A stretch of DNA of 64,000 nt. It comes from Mangifera indica (lineage: Eukaryota; Streptophyta; Magnoliopsida; Sapindales; Anacardiaceae). The position numbers and the translations under genes were made by a program. The first letter of the stretch is position 1. Each line of letters begins with the position of its first letter. Under the pieces are notes generated by a model. That model ran no database searches. It was not told the origin of the DNA and was given only the letters and a program-made list of their open reading frames with translations. The stretch spans positions 1,798,001 to 1,862,000 of the forward strand of contig NC_058141.1 of the NCBI RefSeq assembly GCF_011075055.1, written 5' to 3'. Of this stretch, positions 58,001-64,000 are shown in pieces.

Positions 58001-60729
58001 ATGTATTGCTTATCCTCCTGCCATTTCTCAACTGTTGCTTCTCTCACCAACAACTCTTCTTCTACTTCTCCTCAAACCGAAAATCCTAGAAATACCCATT
58101 CACCTAAACCTAGAATTCCCAGAAAAAATAACTCGTATCTGCAGAAACAGCTCCAACTTATGGAGGTTGAAAGAGCCATCGGTGCCGGCACTTTTCGTGA
58201 CAATGAACCCAGGCAAGTTCCTTTGACTCTTTCTCAATCTTCATTTTTGAAAGTGATTTTCTAAAAGTTAATAAATTGAAACTCCTAATAATAGTATTAT
58301 TGGTAACATTGTCGGCTACATATTGTAGCATTTTATCATAAGGAATCTGTTCTGGTTCTGGGGATGTAACATTACCCAGATGAATCTGTTAATTGTGAAC
58401 CAAGATTAACCAGGGGAAAAGTGAGAGGTTTTTTTTTAACTAACGAACCAGAGAGTTTGTGAAATCAATAAAACAAATATAATATCTTATCTTTTCTGAG
58501 CCACGGTTAGCAAAATTGGTGATGCAGTAGAACTTTTAATGCTCAATTTGGGTTCAAGTCTCTGTTGCATTCGTGAAACTTTATGCCTTGAGTTTATTCG
58601 TCCAACAAATATGAGTGGGATCTTCTGTTATCAAAATACACACACATATATATCTTTTCATCTCGTGTTACAATCTAAATGTGTTTACTAATGAATTCTT
58701 AACTTTAACGTGTTTATATTATTTCTGTATTCAAATTGAGTCAAGCCCAAATATGTTCATATTTGAGTTCTAACTTGAATTTATAGTAGTTAGTTTAAGT
58801 TTGTTCGAATTGATAGAATATGTCCCCTGCAAGATGAATTGTCAGAGGGGATTTTAGTCAAATTCGAGCCGGGGTGTTGAGCTAAAGTTTCAATACAAAT
58901 TCAATCCAAACCAAACTGAATATCAAGTCAAGCCTAGTTGGTTTGGTTTGGATTGGATCCAAACCTAGTTTATATACTATTGTTTTTTTTTGTAAACAAA
59001 CTCGTGATTCTTATTCCTAAGAAAACTTGAGAACTTCTGAAACAGTTGTTCATGGCTCAAGTTAAAACCACTTTACGGGTCTTTGGGTTCTGTCCTCTCA
59101 CCCAGGAGCACACCTGCACCACTCGATGGGTAGCAACACCTGTGTGTTAGATCTTATAGACGAAGTGATGGGTAATTCAGCTATGCTAGTAATTTTGTTA
59201 AGATTATTATTTTTCGAAATTTGGAATATAATATTGCGTGAATTTTCTGATAATGTTGCTGAAATTATTATCTATTTGTTGGCAGCGCCTCTAAACGTTG
59301 GAATTTTATTTTTAATGATTTGTACAGGGACTTAAAGGAGAAGCAGAAAAAGGTAGTGTTTTATGGGATTTTGCCAGATTTTAGTGGTGTATTTGAAGGA
59401 GCAGTCCAGAAGCAGCTTCGTGAGACGGGAGAGTGGCTTTCTGAACATGCTGAGAAACCGCTTCAATCCTCCAGTATTCATTTTCTCTTCTTTCTTCAAT
59501 CTTTCACTCTGTTTTTTTACATGATTTTCTCTTCATGTTGCTCATCAAGAAGACGTTTGAAGGCTTGAAAGTTAACCAATCAAGATTTTCCTAGTATAGT
59601 AGTATTGCAAGAAAAAAAATCCTTCTGAGCGTCTTGTTGCGACACTGCCGGCCTAAATATGGGCTTATTGGTTGGCTGTCTTGCAACATCACACCATATA
59701 TAGAAATATGATTGGATTCGAGTCAAGTCAAGCCTAAACATGCGGATCTCAAATTCAGTTCAAATCATATTCGAACCAAATTTAAACTAGTCAAAGATGT
59801 CAACAGAAGGTTGTCAATTAGAGGAATATTATTCTCGGTGGGATAAATAGTGTTATTAACAAGATAGATAATATCGCTGATAGGATAAATTGTATAATTA
59901 ATAAGACGAGTAGTATCAGTGGAGGAGAATTCAAGTCAAACTATAGTTGAACTATCGAACTAAAATTTCAACTCAAATTCGGTTTGAATCAAATTAAATA
60001 TCCATTCGAGCCGAATTAGTTCAGTTCAAATCCACCTCTATTTAGAAAGAATCTCTAGGGATATTAAAAAATCTAATTCCACAGTTTATTTTAGTGGAGA
60101 CATTGATATAAAAAGGTTTGTAGTAACTAAGGGTAGATTCGATTTGGAGAATTTGAGCTTGGATCAAATGAGTAGAGTTTAAATCGATTTGAGTAATCGA
60201 GTTTTAGTCCGATCAGATGAAATATAAAATTAAATTATTTTTTAACCGATCATGATCTCACTCTTTTAAGGTGAATCAGAAAAATTCAGTAGACTAAGAA
60301 TGTATAAAAAAATTCCTAGTTGTAGATATCCATGTATCTTTTAAGAGCAACATTATTTGGGTATCAACTATAATATGACATCATTATTTTATACTTAATT
60401 TAAAATTAATTAATCATATAATGATATATCATTAATGACACCCAATTTAGTATTGGTTCAAAATGCATGTGGTTTTATTGTTTTTTAAAACTTACTCTCC
60501 CCTTAACAGGCATGGCGCCTGCAACTTCAAAGAACAAAATTCTGCAGTTTTCCATTGGAGCTGGGGAGAAGTTTACTGGTGTTTCAAATTTGACGTTTGT
60601 GTGTTTATTTTTGCAGGAAAAGGAATTCTGATGGTGTTGATTAAATGGATTCTTCCCATATGGACTTTCTCACTCCTGGTGGCTCTGGGAGCCATAAAGC
60701 TTCCATTCATGGATGATCTCATTTTGTGA
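58001..60729 (+). CDS. CRR3: Probable NAD(P)H dehydrogenase subunit CRR3, chloroplastic
   Basis: Factor needed for accumulation and activity of the plastid NDH complex. Three exons give 156 aa: 58001-58212, 59328-59473, 60617-60729. Residues 1 to ~50 are Ser/Thr/Asn/Pro-rich with basic residues, fitting a transit peptide. Family blocks: VERAIGAGTFRD near 56-67, QLRETGEWLSEH near 100-111, and the C-terminal KGILMVLIKWILPIWTFS with a membrane segment at about 123-147, ending LPFMDDLIL. The first intron appears to use a GC donor (CCCAG/GCAAGT). The only GT nearby (GCAA/GTTCC) would break the frame at the exon 2 junction. Slightly shorter than the Arabidopsis protein as I remember it (about 170 aa). 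Intron 1 has GAATTGAGT-type repeats (58740-58970); intron 2 holds a minisatellite-bearing MITE (59700-60060) and a palindromic MITE (60345-60450). Confidence 0.87.
59700..60060. mobile_element. MITE with internal ~21-bp tandem repeats, in CRR3 intron 2
   Basis: Outer arms (GGATTCGAGTCAAGTCAAGC on the left; inverse-like TTCGAGCCGAATTAGTTCAG on the right) flank a centre of degenerate repeats of GATAAATAGTATCATTAGTAG type (59840-59925). The same centre occurs at 61225-61310. Confidence 0.5.
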
Positions 60730-60989
60730 ACATGTTTTTTTCAAGCAGAACCAGAGATCGTCAGCCGGATTCTGGCTCGAGATGAGATCAGAATCTGATC
60801 AAATGTTCAATCAATTTTCCAGAAAATTCGCTGGTGAGTGGATTCATCCATGGCCAAAACTCAATGTAGTTTTTTGTTTATCTGTTATTAATGTAGCATA
60901 TATATAGTTGACCTTGTTAAGATTATATGCGCATCTTGGTCGCAAAAAATAATAAAATAAATATAATTTATCTTCTCTAACAATGTTTT
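60730..60989 (+). other. 3' UTR / flank of CRR3
   Basis: Mixed-composition sequence after the stop, becoming AT-rich at about 60890. AATAAAATAAATATAA near 60950 could serve as polyadenylation signal. Confidence 0.45.
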
Positions 60990-61510
60990 TAGATCTACAC
61001 TGAGCTTTGATTTGGTCAAAGGTGGGCTGGTTAAACCAATGATGTTAACATCACATAATTAAATTTTTAAAATAGGTTTATTAAATATATTTTTTGGATA
61101 AAGTTGAATAATAAATGTTTCCAGTCCAATGGAGCTAGGGGTGGAATTGATTTGAATCAAGTTTGAAGTTAGTTTGAGCTTATATCAAAATTATAATACC
61201 TAATTTGAGTTCGTTTCCACTAGTATATAATATCACTAAAGTATCATCGATAAAGTAAATAGTATCATTAGAAGGATAAATAGTATCATTAGTAGGATGA
61301 ACAATTATCGAATGAACAAACAAACCAATCTTGAGTTAAGATATAAAGTTGGAGTTCCAACTCAAAATCGACTTATTCAAATTGAACTATAGATTTAATA
61401 CAACCCAGCTAAAATAAGATCTACCCTTAAGTTTAGCATTTGCCTCCTTATACTTTAGCCCTTAGTTCAAGTCTCTTCATTCTTAATTTTAGATAAATAA
61501 TGTTATGTCA
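60990..61510. repeat. Dispersed repeat interrupted by a MITE
   Basis: 60990-61130 and 61430-61510 match consecutive parts of the repeat in TFCE intron 14 (38900-39240). Between them, about 61136-61429, lies a ~295-bp element (left CTAGGGGTGGAATTGA, right end CTACCCTT) with the ~21-bp tandem centre AGTATCATTAGNAGGATAA. Confidence 0.5.
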
Positions 61511-61989
61511 TAAATAAATAAAAGAAACTCAAGCTAGATGAAAACTAAATATAAACGAAATGAAGAGATGAGGAGATTATGCTTGAATTTATAAAGCATA
61601 GAGTGCAGATACCTTTCATATAGAAAGAGAAAAAAATGTGAGCATGCATTAATACAAAGAGGATTTTATCCATGACTCAGAGAAAGAGTTCATAGTTGGA
61701 AGTGTTGTGATAAAATATTTCCTCTATATCCCTTCTAGAGAAGGGGAGACTGATTTTATAGAGAAAGGTTAATCATTACAAGGGGTGGGTTGGCTACCAC
61801 AGTTGTAAAGGTAGCTCACTCATTGAGTAGACAAAGAAACACTCATACAATTATTTTACAAAAGCAAACAATAAATCAAGTAGAATCATAAGATACTCAT
61901 ACTATTATTACAAAAGTAAAATAGGGAATTCTATGGAGTAAACCCTAAAGAGATAACGGGACGTCTCATCAAGAGGGTCTTTTGATGTG
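61511..61989. other. Intergenic sequence, no gene recognised
   Basis: Moderately AT-rich. Short direct repeats such as 'acaaaagtaaaataggg' / 'acaaaagcaaacaataa'. Nothing else is visible. Confidence 0.35.
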
Positions 61990-62690
61990 GAGACCCCATC
62001 TTTTTACTTTAAAATTTTCATTGTTATTGTTAGGATAATATCGTCATTTAAAAATTTTATTTAAACTTATATTTTGAATTATCCTTAAGTTTTGAAATTT
62101 TATTTCTACCCCTAACTTCATATTTTCCAAGTTTAAAAACTGACTCTCCCCCCCCCCCCCCCCAAAATCTAGGATTACAAAACTCCCATCTTTTTGCTAT
62201 AAACAATCGCCCCCAGAGTTTTAAAAAATCTCAATTTAACCCTTATTCAACTTTGATTTTTAGATTTTCATCTCCAATGACCAACCGTCGACCTTCTCCC
62301 TCCTACCTTCCTAATTGATTGGTCTTCTCTCTCCAATCATCTCCGAAGACTTCGTCTCTAGCGAAGATAGTTGAACAAGGAAAGGAGAGTGATCGACAAG
62401 GCAGAAGGGAGAGACCAAAGGCCAATGATGGCGAATCGTCGTTGGAGAGAAGGAGAAAAGAAGACTGAGGTGCAATTGAAAATTTCTAAAAATCTAGGGG
62501 CACCACTGTATAAGGCAAAAAGATGGAGTTTTACAACCCTAAACTTGGGGGGGAAATCAGTTTTTAAAGTTGAAAAATATCAGTTTATGAGGTAAAAATA
62601 AAAATTTAAAAACTTAAGGATAATCCTAAAATATGAGTTTAAATAAAATTTCTAAATGATGATTTTAGTCTTAAAAATAAAAGTGAAATT
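61990..62690. repeat. ~700-bp foldback element with a C-homopolymer
   Basis: The left arm (61995-62215) pairs with the right arm (62500-62690): GGATAATATCGTCATTTAAA faces TTTCTAAATGATGATTTTAG, and AAACTCCCATCTTTTTGC faces GCAAAAAGATGGAGTTTT. A run of 16 C at 62148-62163 lies in the left arm. The centre is CT/GA-rich, and a 74-codon ORF there is not considered real. Related sequence continues at 62694-62960. Confidence 0.6.
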
Positions 62691-63429
62691 TAACAAATGA
62701 GTAAAAATAACAAATTCGAGCGACAAAGAGATCTCGATCTTTTCGTACGCTGGTCGGTGACTGTTGATGATGGTAAAAAATGGACAGTGGTAAGAGAGAA
62801 GTTGGGAGAGAGAGAGAATGTCATCGTCACTGTTGTCTTTGATCGTTGACAACTACTATAAAAACCCTAGAGGGGGAATATTGATTTTTCAAACATTGGG
62901 TAAGGGAAGATAGGGTAAAATTGTTAGTTTTTAAACTTGGCCGAATAAAATATAATGAATTTATAGTTTTTAAAATATTTTTATTTTTTAAATAAAAGAC
63001 TCACCTAACTAAGACATAAACTCATTCAATCAAAACATAAAACTCTATCACTCACCTAATCGAGACTTAGAACCTATCAAATAATATAATAACATTTATT
63101 ATATTTAATTTATGCATAGTGTTATGAATTAAAAAAAAAATTCATGCACACTCAACCGGTCAACCTATCCGACCAAGCCCAAATCCCATAATTTTATCTT
63201 TTTAAAAATAAAATCAAATTAAAAAGTTACTATATTTGTGTATTAAAAAAAAAGGTAACATATATATATATAAAACAAAAAAATAGATATTTAATTAATA
63301 TCCCTAAAAAAGCATCTTTATGTTTTGTCATAACTCATAAGTAATGGATTAAAGAGTGTTTATTTTTTTAATAAATACTATAATTATAAATTTACTTATA
63401 TATCAAATATTTATATTTTTGGAATAACA
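62691..63429. other. Related repeat sequence and AT-rich intergenic DNA
   Basis: 62694-62960 resembles one half of the foldback family (GGGGGAATATTGATTTTTCAA... GTTAGTTTTTAAAC). The rest is AT-rich without a gene. Confidence 0.35.
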
Positions 63430-63810
63430 ATCTTGGTTATTAATATTCTATGATAGATAATATATAGTTAATATAGTACAATATAAATAAAAAATAATAA
63501 GTATTTTAAGATGTATTAAAAATTAATACAATGTGGTGGACGTAGCCTATGATAAATATTAATGAAATGAATCTATACGACTTTTTTAAGAATTATGATA
63601 ATGTGGTAAGGTATATCTAAGAAAATTTAAAAATTTTAGAGTGTTTGTTATATTTTTAAAAATAATGTGATAATTAAAATTTTTCCTTCTTATTAATTTT
63701 TAATAGACCTATATTGTGGTACGATACAATATACAATACAAAAAATTAAATTTTCGATACATGATATAATATGTAATTTGATTACCATGATAACAACAAT
63801 TAAGATATCA
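63430..63810. mobile_element. Second copy of the ~360-bp element seen at 8416-8775
   Basis: Shares with 8416-8775 the order 'ttatcaatat / tattaatatt', 'gtgtttgttatatttttaaaaataatg', 'ggtacgatacaatatacaata', 'cgatacatgatataat' and 'accatgataac'. Same orientation. Non-coding. Confidence 0.45.
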
Positions 63811-64000
63811 AATTATCACTTTATTTTATTAAATAAAATGTACTTTTTTTTAAAAATTATAGAGATTTAACTCTTTTTAAAAAAAAAAAGATCGAACTTT
63901 AAGATCTTTCTATTAAAGGTATTTAATAAACATATTTATGATTGTAAGCAAACTAATTAGTTTAGTAACTTTAATATAAATTGTGAAATTTTCGTCTATT

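Noticed and set aside
58213..58264. Extension of CRR3 exon 1 to an 87-aa ORF
   Set aside because: The sequence after CCCAG/GCAAGT loses similarity to CRR3, and the conserved protein continues in exon 2 at 59328.
62371..62595. 74-codon plus-strand ORF
   Set aside because: Falls in the centre and right arm of a foldback element; composition is GA-rich simple sequence.

Overview
The window looks like nuclear DNA of a eudicot plant. The genes are intron-rich and plant-specific (a DELLA regulator and two nuclear genes for the chloroplast NDH complex). The spaces between genes are very AT-rich and full of MITEs, foldback elements, a hAT transposon and a copia LTR retrotransposon. All calls were made by reading translations and splice sites by eye. 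No search or alignment was run, and the species is not identified.

Layout. (1) 1-818, minus strand: N-terminal 272 codons of an intronless DELLA protein, cut by the window edge. (2) 819-13025: about 12 kb without a convincing gene, made of three ~500-bp Tourist-like MITEs, several ~150-bp palindromic MITEs, foldback elements, a nested pair of elements and a few unexplained GC-richer islands. (3) 13026-15467, minus: BCCIP/BCP1 homologue, 8 exons, 328 aa, with two GC-AG introns. (4) 15468-21894: repeats, including a foldback element and a 1.4-kb element with perfect terminal inverted repeats. (5) 21895-26371, plus: TMEM214-like membrane protein, 10 exons, 589 aa. (6) 26785-28251, minus: NDHL (CRR23), 5 exons, 194 aa, convergent with the previous gene. 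(7) 28540-31687: hAT transposon with an 8-bp target duplication and a transposase broken only by in-frame stops, sitting 289 bp upstream of the NDHL start codon. (8) 33255-39431, plus: tubulin-folding cofactor E, 15 exons, 539 aa. (9) 42620-57418: a 14.8-kb degenerate copia element. Its size comes from nine tandem ~936-bp copies of an integrase-to-RT segment (46018-54442). (10) 58001-60729, plus: CRR3, 3 exons, 156 aa, first intron apparently GC-AG. (11) 60730-64000: repeats.

The genes do not form an operon-like unit. Functional links are loose: NDHL and CRR3 both serve the plastid NDH complex, DELLA is a gibberellin-response repressor, TFCE is needed for tubulin folding, BCCIP is a nuclear chaperone-like protein and TMEM214 is an ER-type membrane protein. 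The most unusual feature is the tandem array inside the retrotransposon. It appears to have expanded after the element was inserted and had decayed, with signs of multi-unit block duplication, so it resembles satellite DNA forming from a retroelement.
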